Source: Achromobacter pulmonis (GTDB lineage Bacteria; Pseudomonadota; Gammaproteobacteria; Burkholderiales; Burkholderiaceae_B). Taken from it: a DNA stretch of 32,419 bases. Within the stretch, counting starts at the first letter, position 1. Each line of letters begins with the position of its first letter. Location: positions 33,515-65,933 of the forward strand of contig NZ_POQS01000012.1 of NCBI RefSeq assembly GCF_002885955.2, in the 5' to 3' direction. The notes beneath the pieces are model-generated. The model was not told where the DNA came from. It worked only from the letters and a program-made list of their open reading frames with translations, and ran no database searches. Positions 14,451 through 23,212 of the stretch are shown here, piece by piece. The position numbers and the translations under genes are program-made.

Positions 14451-17216
14451 ATGGTATCCGGACAAACCACTGCCCCCGTCGCCAGCGTGAAACAGGTGCG
14501 GTTGCACTATGGTTCCACTGTCGCGCTCGACAACCTCGATCTGGACCTGCCCGCCGGCCGAATGGTCGGCCTGATCGGCCCGGACGGCGTGGGCAAGTCC
14601 AGCCTGATGTCGCTGTTGGCGGGCGCCCGTGCGATCCAGGACGGTACCATCACCGTGCTGGGCGGCAACATGTCGAGCAAGCAACACCGAGACACCGTTT
14701 GCCCACGCATCGCCTATATGCCGCAGGGACTGGGAAAGAACCTCTACCCGACGCTGTCAGTGGAGGAAAATCTACAGTTCTTCGCCCGGCTGTTCGGCCA
14801 CAGCGAGGCTGAGCGGCGTCGGCGCATCGACGATCTCACCCGCAGCACGGGCCTGCATCCCTTCCTTGCACGGCCGGCCGGCAAGCTTTCCGGCGGCATG
14901 AAGCAGAAGCTGGGCTTATGTTGCGCATTGATCCACGACCCCGATTTTCTGCTGCTCGACGAGCCCACCACTGGCGTCGACCCGCTGGCCCGCGCGCAGT
15001 TCTGGGATCTGATCGACCGTATCCGCGGCGAGCGACCCGGCATGAGCGTACTGGTGGCCACCGCCTACATGGACGAAGCCCAGCGCTTCGACTGGCTGGT
15101 CGCGATGGACGACGGCAAAGTGCTGGCTACCGGTACGCCCGGCGAACTGCTCGAACACACCCATAGCGCCAGCCTAGAAGAAGCCTTCATCCGCCTGCTG
15201 CCCGACGAGAAAAAGCGAGGCCACGAACCGGTAAGCATTCCGCCCCTTCAGGCGGACGATCAGGACATCGCCATCGAAGCCCAGGGTCTCACAATGCGCT
15301 TTGGCGACTTCACGGCCGTGGACCACGTATCGTTCCGTATCCGCCGCGGCGAGATTTTCGGCTTTCTCGGCTCCAACGGCTGCGGCAAGTCCACCACCAT
15401 GAAAATGCTGACCGGCCTGCTGCCGGCCAGCGAAGGCGAAGCGTGGCTGTTCGGGCAGAAAATAGACTCCAGCGATATCGCTACGCGCCGCCGGGTCGGC
15501 TATATGTCGCAAGCGTTCTCGCTTTACGGAGAACTGACCGTGCAGCAGAACTTGGTGCTACACGCGCAACTCTTTCATGTGCCTGAAGACCAGGTCGCCG
15601 GCCGGGTCCAGGAAATGGTCGAACGCTTCGGGCTGGAGCAAGTACTGGACAAGCTGCCCGACGCCATGCCGCTGGGCATGCGGCAGCGGCTGTCGCTTGC
15701 CGTGGCCATGGTACACAAGCCAGACCTGCTGATCCTTGACGAACCGACCTCCGGCGTGGACCCGGTGGCGCGCGACAACTTCTGGCGGCTGCTGATCGAG
15801 CTGTCGCGTCGCGACAAGGTCACCATCTTCATCTCCACGCATTTCATGAACGAGGCCGAGCGTTGCGACCGCATGTCCATGATGCACGCGGGCAAGGTGT
15901 TGGACAGCGACGCGCCCGCCGAACTGGTGCGCAAACGCAAGGCCAGGACGCTGGAGGAAGCCTTCATTGGCTACTTGCTCGAAGCCGGCGGAGAACAACC
16001 CGCTGCCGAACCATCCTCAGCTGACCCGCCTGCCGCCGTGCCGACGCCGGAGCAGACCGGTCAGCCAGCAGACGCGGACACGCTACGCGGCTTCAGCCTG
16101 CGCCGGCTGCTGACCTACAGTTGGCGGGAAGCGCTGGAACTGCGGCGCGACCCGGTACGCGCCACTCTGGCGCTGGCCGGCTCCCTGATCCTGATGTTCG
16201 TCATGGGCTTCGGCATCACGATGGACGTCGAGAATCTGCGCTACGCCGTGCTCGACCACGACCAGTCCACCCTCAGCCAGAACTACGCGCTGGAGCTTTC
16301 CGGTTCGCGCTATTTCTCCGAGCAGCCGCCCATCACCGATTATGCGGATCTCGACCGGCGCATGCGCAGCGGCGAGCTTTCCCTGGCGGTGGAAATTCCG
16401 CCAGGCTTCGGGCGCGACCTGCTGCGCGGCCGTCCGGCCGAAGTGGCGGCGTGGGTCGACGGCGCCATGCCGCAGCGCGCCGAGACCATCCAGGGCTACG
16501 TGCAGGCCATGCACCAGCAATGGCTGGGCGAGAAAGCGCGCGAGCAGCTCGGCGACCACGCCACCGCCGGTTCGGCCACGATACAGGGCCGCTACCGCTA
16601 CAACCCCGACGTGGCCAGCCTGCCCGCCATGGTGCCGGCCGTGATCCCGCTGCTTCTGCTGATGCTGCCGGCCATGCTGACCGCTCTGGCGGTTGTGCGC
16701 GAGAAGGAACTCGGCTCCATCATCAACCTGTACGTCACGCCGATCACGCGCACCGAGTTCCTGCTGGGCAAGCAGTTGCCCTATGTCACACTGGCCATGT
16801 TCAATTTCCTGTGCATGAGCCTGCTCGCGGTGACGGTATTCGGCGTGCCCGTCACCGGCAGTTATCCGACGCTGGCCATGGCCACCCTGGTGTTCTGCTT
16901 CGTCTCCACGGGGATGGGGCTGCTGGCGTCCACCATCACCAGCAGCCAGATCGCGGCCATGTTCATCGCCATGATCGGCACGCTGCTGCCCGCCGCGCAA
17001 CTTTCGGGTTTGCTCAACCCCGTATCGTCGCTCGAGGGGGCCGGCCGCCTGGTCGGCGAGATCTATCCCGCCACGCATATGTTCACCATCAGCCGCGGCG
17101 TGTTCAGCAAGGCGTTGACCCTGCGCGACCTGCAAGGCGCCTTCTGGCCGATGGCGGCCGCCGTGCCCGTCATCCTCGGCGCGGCGGTAGCGCTGCTCAA
17201 GAAGCAGGAGCACTGA
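14451..17216 (+). CDS. rbbA: RbbA (YhiH): two ABC ATPase domains fused to an ABC-2 permease
   Basis: 921 aa; E. coli RbbA is about 911 aa and similar throughout. NBD1: Walker A GPDGVGKS (43-50), signature LSGGM (146-150), Walker B LLLDEPTTGVD (167-177). NBD2: Walker A GSNGCGKS (307-314), Walker B LLILDEP (426-432). The NBD2 signature is altered to PLGMRQR in place of LSGGQ, so the second ATP site may be degenerate, as I recall for the E. coli protein. A Pro/Ala-rich linker (about 515-545) leads to the membrane domain with about six helices and the ABC-2 motif AVVREKELGSIINLYVTPIT. E. coli RbbA was described as a ribosome-associated ATPase; the domain fusion also fits an exporter. yhhJ follows after 1 base. 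Confidence 0.92.
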   Translation: MVSGQTTAPVASVKQVRLHYGSTVALDNLDLDLPAGRMVGLIGPDGVGKSSLMSLLAGARAIQDGTITVLGGNMSSKQHRDTVCPRIAYMPQGLGKNLYPTLSVEENLQFFARLFGHSEAERRRRIDDLTRSTGLHPFLARPAGKLSGGMKQKLGLCCALIHDPDFLLLDEPTTGVDPLARAQFWDLIDRIRGERPGMSVLVATAYMDEAQRFDWLVAMDDGKVLATGTPGELLEHTHSASLEEAFIRLLPDEKKRGHEPVSIPPLQADDQDIAIEAQGLTMRFGDFTAVDHVSFRIRRGEIFGFLGSNGCGKSTTMKMLTGLLPASEGEAWLFGQKIDSSDIATRRRVGYMSQAFSLYGELTVQQNLVLHAQLFHVPEDQVAGRVQEMVERFGLEQVLDKLPDAMPLGMRQRLSLAVAMVHKPDLLILDEPTSGVDPVARDNFWRLLIELSRRDKVTIFISTHFMNEAERCDRMSMMHAGKVLDSDAPAELVRKRKARTLEEAFIGYLLEAGGEQPAAEPSSADPPAAVPTPEQTGQPADADTLRGFSLRRLLTYSWREALELRRDPVRATLALAGSLILMFVMGFGITMDVENLRYAVLDHDQSTLSQNYALELSGSRYFSEQPPITDYADLDRRMRSGELSLAVEIPPGFGRDLLRGRPAEVAAWVDGAMPQRAETIQGYVQAMHQQWLGEKAREQLGDHATAGSATIQGRYRYNPDVASLPAMVPAVIPLLLLMLPAMLTALAVVREKELGSIINLYVTPITRTEFLLGKQLPYVTLAMFNFLCMSLLAVTVFGVPVTGSYPTLAMATLVFCFVSTGMGLLASTITSSQIAAMFIAMIGTLLPAAQLSGLLNPVSSLEGAGRLVGEIYPATHMFTISRGVFSKALTLRDLQGAFWPMAAAVPVILGAAVALLKKQEH

Positions 17217-17217
17217 C

Positions 17218-18342
17218 ATGCATAAGCTGAAGAACATCCTCCGGCTGGGGCGCAAGGAACTATGGAGCCTGGCGCGCGACCCCATGATGCTTATGCTCAT
17301 CGTCTACGTGTTCACGGTTTCCATCTACACCTCCGCCACCGCCATGCCGGAAACCCTGCATAACGCGCCCATCGCCATCGTCGACGAAGACCAGTCGCCG
17401 CTGTCCGCGCGCATCGCCTCGGCGTTCTATCCGCCCGATTTCACGCGCCCACGCATGATCACGCTCAGCGACTTGGACGCCGGCATGGATAGCGGCGAAT
17501 ACACCTTCACGCTGGACATTCCTCCTAATTTTCAGCGTGACGTACTGGCCGGACGCAATCCCGAAATCCAGCTCAATATCGATGCGACGCGGATGAGCCA
17601 GGCATTCGCCGGCAACAGCTACATTCAGCAGGTCGTAATGGGCGAAGTCGACACTTTCGTCAAGCGCTACCGGGACAAGGCCGACCTGCCGGTGGATCTG
17701 GCGCTGCGCGCCCGCTTCAATCCCAACCTCGAACAAAGCTGGTTCGGCGGCATCGTCGAGCTGACCAACACCATTGCCATGCTTACCATTGTGCTGACCG
17801 GCGCCGCCCTGATACGCGAGCGCGAGCACGGCACGATCGAGCACCTGCTGGTCATGCCCGTCACCCCCGGCGAGATCATGATCTCCAAGGTCTGGTCAAT
17901 GGGCCTGGTGGTGCTGGTCGCCACCGCCCTGTCGTTGAACTTCGTGGTGCGCGGCTTCCTGCAGGTTCCCATCGAAGGGTCGATCCCGCTGTTTCTCTGC
18001 GGGGTGGCCCTGTGCCTGTTCGCAATGACGTCATTGGGCATCTACATGGCCACGCTGACTCGCAGCATGCCGCAATTCGGCCTGCTGCTGATGCTTACGC
18101 TGATGCCCATGAATACGCTATCGGGCGGACTCACCCCGCGCGAAAGCATGCCCGCCTTCGTTCAGAACATCATGCAGTTGGCGCCAACCACCCACTTCGT
18201 CGATATCGGGCAGGCGATCCTGTTTCGCGGCGCAGGTCTGGATGTCGTCTGGAAACCGTTTTTGGCGCTCTTTGTGATCGGTGCGGTGCTGTTCGGCCTG
18301 TCCCTTGCGCGCTTTCGCCGGACCATCAGCCAGATGGCCTGA
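17218..18342 (+). CDS. yhhJ: YhhJ-type ABC-2 permease
   Basis: 374 aa inner-membrane permease with one N-terminal helix (MLMLIVYVFTVSIYT), a periplasmic domain of about 150 residues, and five C-terminal helices. The ABC-2 signature is seen in LIREREHGTIEHLLVMPVTP, followed by MPMNTLSGGLTPRESMP and THFVDIGQAILFRGAGL. It is the second membrane subunit next to the permease half of RbbA. Starting one base after the rbbA stop, it is translationally coupled to it. It closes the four-gene efflux block inside the PHB operon. Confidence 0.92.
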   Translation: MHKLKNILRLGRKELWSLARDPMMLMLIVYVFTVSIYTSATAMPETLHNAPIAIVDEDQSPLSARIASAFYPPDFTRPRMITLSDLDAGMDSGEYTFTLDIPPNFQRDVLAGRNPEIQLNIDATRMSQAFAGNSYIQQVVMGEVDTFVKRYRDKADLPVDLALRARFNPNLEQSWFGGIVELTNTIAMLTIVLTGAALIREREHGTIEHLLVMPVTPGEIMISKVWSMGLVVLVATALSLNFVVRGFLQVPIEGSIPLFLCGVALCLFAMTSLGIYMATLTRSMPQFGLLLMLTLMPMNTLSGGLTPRESMPAFVQNIMQLAPTTHFVDIGQAILFRGAGLDVVWKPFLALFVIGAVLFGLSLARFRRTISQMA

Positions 18343-18384
18343 AACTCGTCCCGATGGGACACCCAACGTACTAGGAGAATCACT

Positions 18385-18849
18385 ATGAATGCCGATACGC
18401 TCTCGCTTGGCTTCTTCAAAGCCAACGCTGAACTGCAGCTGCGTCTGGCCAAGCTGACGCAAGAATGCGGACAGCGCTGGCTCGAAAGCGTCGTCAAGGC
18501 CGGTAAAGATGGCATGGCGGAGTCCACCGCCCAGATCGAGAGCTTGCTCAAGGCCGAGAACTGGCAGGCGCTCGCCACATTGCCATCCCAGACCTTCTGG
18601 CGGGTATTCCAGCAACGTGTCACGGATACGCAAGCACTGAACCAGCTTGCCATCGAGAACCAGGCTGCGCTCACGCGCGGCCTGCAACAAGCCATTCAAG
18701 AATGGCAGCAGGTCACCATCGAATCCGCCAGCAAGCTGGGTTCGGCGCAGCCGCTGCTCGACGTCTTCAATCAGTGGGGCGCCAAATGGGCCGAAGCGGC
18801 ATCGACCGTGACCGGCGCTCAGAGCGGGGACGCGAGCCGTGGCAAATGA
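18385..18849 (+). CDS. phaP: phasin family protein
   Basis: 154 aa, soluble, rich in amphipathic helix and glutamine, without cysteine-rich or membrane segments apart from one Cys. Phasins coat PHB granules and set their size and number. LGFFKANAELQLRLAKLTQE, IENQAALTRGLQQAIQEWQQ and the C-terminal helix FNQWGAKWAEAAS are typical of the family. AGGAG lies 9 bases before the ATG, a strong site fitting a highly translated protein. The 3' end overlaps the phaB start by 11 bases. The family call is from composition, length and context; sequence conservation among phasins is low. Confidence 0.82.
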   Translation: MNADTLSLGFFKANAELQLRLAKLTQECGQRWLESVVKAGKDGMAESTAQIESLLKAENWQALATLPSQTFWRVFQQRVTDTQALNQLAIENQAALTRGLQQAIQEWQQVTIESASKLGSAQPLLDVFNQWGAKWAEAASTVTGAQSGDASRGK

Positions 18850-19585
18850 ACCCCGCACCGCGCTAGTCACTGGCGGGATGGGCGGCCTGGGCGAGGCCAT
18901 CGCGCGCGTGCTGCACGACGCGGGGCATACCGTCCTGGTGACCCATTCCCGCAGCGATGAAGACGCCGCGATCTGGCTGCGCAAAGAAGCCGAGGCTGGC
19001 TACACCTTTCACTCCTACGACGTCGATGTGTCCGACTACGGCGCTTGCCAGTACATGGCCGAACGCATCCGCGACGACGGCCATCTCGTGGACATCCTGG
19101 TCAACAATGCGGGGATCACGCGCGACGCCACCTTCCGCAAGTTGAGCAAGGACAACTGGGATGCGGTGCTGCGCGTGAACCTGGACTCGATGTTCAACGT
19201 CACCAAGCTGTTCATCGACGACATGCTCTCGCGGGGCTGGGGCCGCATCCTCAACATCTCGTCGATCAACGGCAACAAGGGGCAGTTCGGGCAGACCAAC
19301 TACTCGGCGGCCAAGGCCGGCATCCACGGTTTCACCAAGGCGCTTGCGCAGGAAGTCGCGCGCAAGGGCATCACGGTGAACACGGTCTCGCCGGGCTACC
19401 TGGCCACCCAGATGGTCATGGCCATGCCGGAGGACGTGCGCAAGCAGATCGAGGCGGGCATCCCCGTGGGCCGGCTCGGGCGGCCCGACGAAATCGCCGC
19501 CCTGGTCGGCTTCATCTGCAGCGAACAGGCCGCGTTCATGACAGGCAGCAATGTTTCCATGAACGGCGGGCAGCATATGTATTGA
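18839..19585 (+). CDS. phaB: acetoacetyl-CoA reductase PhaB
   Basis: 248 aa SDR that reduces acetoacetyl-CoA to (R)-3-hydroxybutyryl-CoA with NADPH (or NADH). It has the cofactor motif TGGMGGLGEA (11-20), VNNAG (88-92), and the catalytic S141, Y155 and K159 (NISSINGNKGQFGQTNYSAAK). The stretch GNKGQFGQTNYSAAKAG and the C-terminal MNGGQHMY are PhaB-specific as I know them. The start is a GTG that overlaps the phasin gene by 11 bases, preceded by a GGGG-rich weak ribosome-binding site, so translation is probably coupled. Phasin, PhaB and PhaA stand in consecutive order. Confidence 0.94.
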   Translation: MANEPRTALVTGGMGGLGEAIARVLHDAGHTVLVTHSRSDEDAAIWLRKEAEAGYTFHSYDVDVSDYGACQYMAERIRDDGHLVDILVNNAGITRDATFRKLSKDNWDAVLRVNLDSMFNVTKLFIDDMLSRGWGRILNISSINGNKGQFGQTNYSAAKAGIHGFTKALAQEVARKGITVNTVSPGYLATQMVMAMPEDVRKQIEAGIPVGRLGRPDEIAALVGFICSEQAAFMTGSNVSMNGGQHMY

Positions 19586-19651
19586 ACCGCAAGGACCGTC
19601 CTCGCCGCGCCGTCCCGCACGCGAGGCTTCCTTCATCAGGAGCAAACTGTC

Positions 19652-20833
19652 ATGAACGACATCGCCATCATCGCCGCCACGCGCACCGCCATCGGCAGCT
19701 TTCAGGGTTCCCTCGCCAGCCTGCCGGCGCACGCGCTGGGCGCCGCGCTCATCCGCGGCGTGCTCGAACGCACCGGCGTCGCGCCGCCGCAGATCGACGA
19801 GGTCATCCTCGGACAAGTCCTGACGGCCGGCAGCGGCCAGAACCCGGCCCGCCAGGCGGCGATTGCCGCCGGCCTGCCCCATGAAGTCCCCGCGCTGACC
19901 CTCAACAAGGTCTGCGGCTCCGGCCTGAAGGCCGTGCACCTGGCCGCGCAGGCGATCCGCTGCGGCGATGCCAGGCTGATTCTGGCCGGCGGGCAGGAAA
20001 GCATGAGCCTGGCGCCCTATCTGCTGCCCAAGGCGCGCACCGGCCTGCGCCTGGGGCACGCCCACGCCGAGGACAGCCTGATCCGCGACGGCCTGTGGGA
20101 CGCCTTCAACGACTACCACATGGGCATCACCGCCGAAAACCTGGCGCAGCGCCACGGCCTGACGCGCGAAGCCCAGGACGCCTTCGCGGCGGCCTCCCAG
20201 CGCAAGGCCGCCGACGCCATCGCCTCGGGCCGCTTCCAGGACGAGATCACGCCGGTTTTCATCCCCCAGCGCAAAGGCGATCCGCTGCGCTTCGACACGG
20301 ACGAACAGCCGCGCGCCGGAACCACCGTCGAGGCCCTGGCCAAGCTCAAGCCGGCCTTCAAGAAAGACGGCACCGTGACCGCCGGCAATGCCTCGACCAT
20401 CAACGACGGCGCCGCCGTGCTGCTGCTGGCCAGCGCCGCCAAGGCCAAGGAACTGGACCTGCCGGTGCTGGCCTGGATCAAAAGCTATGCCAGCGCGGGC
20501 GTCGATCCGGCCATCATGGGCATCGGCCCCGTCCCGGCCACCCGCCGCACGCTGGACAAGGCCGGCTGGACGCTGGACGACCTGGACCTGATCGAGGCCA
20601 ACGAGGCTTTTGCCGCGCAGTCGCTGGCCGTCGCGCAGGAACTCGGCTGGGACACCGCCAAGGTCAACGTCAACGGCGGCGCCATCGCGCTCGGCCACCC
20701 GATCGGCGCATCGGGCGCCCGCATCCTGGTGACGCTGGTGCACGAACTGCGCCGCCGCGCGCTGCGCAAGGGCCTGGCGACGCTGTGCATCGGCGGCGGG
20801 CAAGGCGTGGCGCTGACCATCGAAGCCGCTTGA
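19652..20833 (+). CDS. phaA: acetyl-CoA C-acetyltransferase (beta-ketothiolase) PhaA
   Basis: 393 aa, the canonical thiolase length. It condenses two acetyl-CoA to acetoacetyl-CoA, the first step of PHB synthesis. The acyl-enzyme cysteine is C88 (LNKVCGSGLKAV), with H349 (GGAIALGHPIGASGARI) and C379 (LCIGGGQGVAL) completing the active site. Further thiolase motifs are GGQESMS, IEANEAFAAQ and NASTINDGAA. AGGAG about 10 bases before the ATG supports the start. The 66-bp gap from phaB is the longest in the operon, and no terminator or promoter is evident in it. Confidence 0.95.
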   Translation: MNDIAIIAATRTAIGSFQGSLASLPAHALGAALIRGVLERTGVAPPQIDEVILGQVLTAGSGQNPARQAAIAAGLPHEVPALTLNKVCGSGLKAVHLAAQAIRCGDARLILAGGQESMSLAPYLLPKARTGLRLGHAHAEDSLIRDGLWDAFNDYHMGITAENLAQRHGLTREAQDAFAAASQRKAADAIASGRFQDEITPVFIPQRKGDPLRFDTDEQPRAGTTVEALAKLKPAFKKDGTVTAGNASTINDGAAVLLLASAAKAKELDLPVLAWIKSYASAGVDPAIMGIGPVPATRRTLDKAGWTLDDLDLIEANEAFAAQSLAVAQELGWDTAKVNVNGGAIALGHPIGASGARILVTLVHELRRRALRKGLATLCIGGGQGVALTIEAA

Positions 20834-20851
20834 CGAACCGAGGCCACGAAG

Positions 20852-23212
20852 ATGAACGACAAAACAAGCAACGCCGATGCCCCCTGGACGCAATGGCTGG
20901 CCAACCCATGGGGGCTGGCGCAGGCATGGGCCGACTACACGGTCGATGCCTGCCAGCGCGCGGTGCTCTATGCCGACGTGGAGCGGCAGGTCGGCGACCA
21001 GTACCAGGCACAACTGCGCAAGACGGCGCCCAATGTACTCAACTTCCCCGGTGAAGTCGTGATGTCCGGGCTCGATCTGCCCAGGCCGGTCAACTACGGC
21101 ATGGCGCGCATCCTGCCTCAGCCCGGACAGGTCATCGACGACACCAAGCGCCCCTTCGTCGTGGTCGATCCGCGCGCCGGCCACGGGCCCGGCATCGGCG
21201 GGTTCAAGCCCGACAGCGAAATCGGCGCGGCGCTGGCGGCCGGCCACCCCTGCTATTTCGTCGGTTTTCTGCCCAACCCGGTGCCCGGCCAGACCGTCGA
21301 GGACGTCATGCGCGCCGAAGCGGCATTTCTGCGTCGCGTGGCCGAGCTGCACCCGGACAGCCAGGGCAAGCCCGCCGTCATCGGCAACTGCCAGGCCGGC
21401 TGGCAGATCCTGATGACCGCCGCCGTGTGGCCGGAGCTGTTCGGCCCCATCATCGTGGCCGGCACGCCCGTCTCTTACTGGGGCGGCGACAACCCCATGC
21501 GCTATGCCGGCGGGCTGATGGGCGGCAGCTGGATGACCGCCCTGACGGGCGACACCGGCGCCGGCCGCTTCGACGGCGCCTGGCTGGTTCAGAACTTCGA
21601 AAACCTCGATCCGGCCAATACGCTGTGGACCAAGCAGTACCACCTGTACGCCAACATCGACACCGAAGGCCCGCGCTATATCGGCTTCGAAAAATACTGG
21701 GGCGGCCATGTGTTCCTGAACGACGTCGAGATGCAGTACATCGTCGACAATCTGTTCATCGGCAACAAGCTCTCCACGGCGCAGCTGATCACCTCCGACG
21801 GCATCCGCATCGACCTGCGCAATATCAAATCGCCCATCCTGGTGTTCTGCTCGCATGGCGACAACATCACGCCGCCCGCGCAGGCCCTGGGCTGGATCAC
21901 CGACCTGTACCGCGACGACAATGAAGTCATCGGGCACGACCAGACCATCGTCTACGCCACCCACCCCAGCATCGGCCACCTGGGGATTTTCGTCTCCGGC
22001 AGCGTCGGCAGAAAAGAACATCGCAAGTTCGCCAGCACGATAGACCAGATCGACCTGCTGCCTGCCGGCATCTACCGCGCCACAGTGGACGACGTTCCCG
22101 AAGACGCCGGCGATGTGAACGACCCTTATCTGCTGTCGATCCACCGCAGCGGCGTCGAGGACGTGCGGGCCATCGTCCGGCCCGATCCCGAATCGGATCG
22201 CCGCTTCAGCGCGGCGGCGCGTATTTCGGAGATCAATCTGGCCCTGTACCGCAGCTTCGTGCAGCCCTGGGTCCGCGCCTTCTCCACCCCCTATACGGCC
22301 GCCTGGCTGCACAAGCTGCACCCGCTGCGCCTGTCGTTCGAGGCGTGGACCAGCGACAACCCGCTGGCCGCGGCCATGGGGAAGCTCGCCGATGACATCC
22401 GCGAACAGCGCGCGCCCGTGCCGGCCGGCAATCCCTTCCTGCAGCTGCAGCAGAACATATCGGATGCCGTCGTCCAGGCGCTGAACCAGTATCGCGACCG
22501 TCGCGACGGCATCTACGCCATCACGTTCGACACCTTGTTCGGCTCGCCGTGGATACAGGCGCTGGCGGGACAGACTTACGGCGACAGAACGCCGGTGCGC
22601 ACGCATCCCGGGGCCTCTCCAGAGCACCGCCGCTTCCTGCAGGAAGCCATGCAGCATTTGCAGACCCTGCTTCACGAAGGCGGTGCGCTGGAAGTCTCCT
22701 TGCGCGCGCTGTTCTACGTCTTTCAGCATCACGAGAAGATCGACGAGCGCTACTTCCACTATGCGTCCCAGTTGCCGGACGTGGGACTGACCGAGGGCCA
22801 GGATCTCGCGTCGTTTCGTCGTCTGGTCCGAACGCAGGCCGTGCTGCTCGCCGCCTACGGCGACCAGGCGATCGAACCCATTCCCTCTCTGCTCAAAGGG
22901 ACCGCCCCCGAGGTCATCGAGCAAATCTCCACGTCGATCACGCAACTGGCCCAAATCGACGGCGCTCCGCTCACGGCCGATGCCCAGACGGCGCTGGAGC
23001 GCGTGCAAGGGCTGCTAGCCGGGGCGGTCGACCTCGAAAATGCCGTCCGTATGACCGCGCAGGCGAATCGAATCGTCCGGACCTCGGCAGACGCTGCTGC
23101 CCAGCATCCGACCGCCACCCCCTCCGCGCCGAGCGAGCCCTCGGCAGCATCGGAGACCGTCGACAACAAGCGCCCCTCCTCTGCGACCAGCCGCCGGAGA
23201 CTCTCGAAATGA
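20852..23212 (+). CDS. DUF3141 protein, PhaC-like alpha/beta hydrolase
   Basis: 786 aa. The first half is an alpha/beta-hydrolase fold with a cysteine nucleophile elbow: C180 in IGNCQAGWQ, with D337 in CSHGDNITPP and H376 in HPSIGHLGIF forming a plausible Cys-Asp-His triad like that of PhaC. The surrounding GHPCYFVGFLPNPVPGQT and GTPVSYWGGDNPMRYAGG belong to the DUF3141 family. The C-terminal 300 residues are helical and of unknown role, ending in a Ser/Thr/Pro-rich tail. Such proteins are often annotated as PHA synthetases, but polymerase activity is not established to my knowledge; a thioesterase, depolymerase or acyl-transfer role is equally possible. The 3' end overlaps the maoC-pta start (ATGA). 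Confidence 0.85.
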   Translation: MNDKTSNADAPWTQWLANPWGLAQAWADYTVDACQRAVLYADVERQVGDQYQAQLRKTAPNVLNFPGEVVMSGLDLPRPVNYGMARILPQPGQVIDDTKRPFVVVDPRAGHGPGIGGFKPDSEIGAALAAGHPCYFVGFLPNPVPGQTVEDVMRAEAAFLRRVAELHPDSQGKPAVIGNCQAGWQILMTAAVWPELFGPIIVAGTPVSYWGGDNPMRYAGGLMGGSWMTALTGDTGAGRFDGAWLVQNFENLDPANTLWTKQYHLYANIDTEGPRYIGFEKYWGGHVFLNDVEMQYIVDNLFIGNKLSTAQLITSDGIRIDLRNIKSPILVFCSHGDNITPPAQALGWITDLYRDDNEVIGHDQTIVYATHPSIGHLGIFVSGSVGRKEHRKFASTIDQIDLLPAGIYRATVDDVPEDAGDVNDPYLLSIHRSGVEDVRAIVRPDPESDRRFSAAARISEINLALYRSFVQPWVRAFSTPYTAAWLHKLHPLRLSFEAWTSDNPLAAAMGKLADDIREQRAPVPAGNPFLQLQQNISDAVVQALNQYRDRRDGIYAITFDTLFGSPWIQALAGQTYGDRTPVRTHPGASPEHRRFLQEAMQHLQTLLHEGGALEVSLRALFYVFQHHEKIDERYFHYASQLPDVGLTEGQDLASFRRLVRTQAVLLAAYGDQAIEPIPSLLKGTAPEVIEQISTSITQLAQIDGAPLTADAQTALERVQGLLAGAVDLENAVRMTAQANRIVRTSADAAAQHPTATPSAPSEPSAASETVDNKRPSSATSRRRLSK

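Noticed and set aside
18351..18363. Small inverted repeat GTCCC-GAT-GGGAC between yhhJ and the phasin gene
   Set aside because: The stem is only 5 bp with no T-run, so it is not a convincing terminator or attenuator.
18863..23008. Very long minus-strand open frame (1381 codons) antisense to phaB, phaA and DUF3141
   Set aside because: It is fully antisense to three genes with clear catalytic motifs; the translation is low in recognisable motifs and reflects codon bias of GC-rich DNA.
22549..23208. N-terminal extension of the MaoC-PTA frame inside DUF3141
   Set aside because: The MaoC domain begins just after the ATG at 23209, which overlaps the previous stop in the same way as other genes of the operon.
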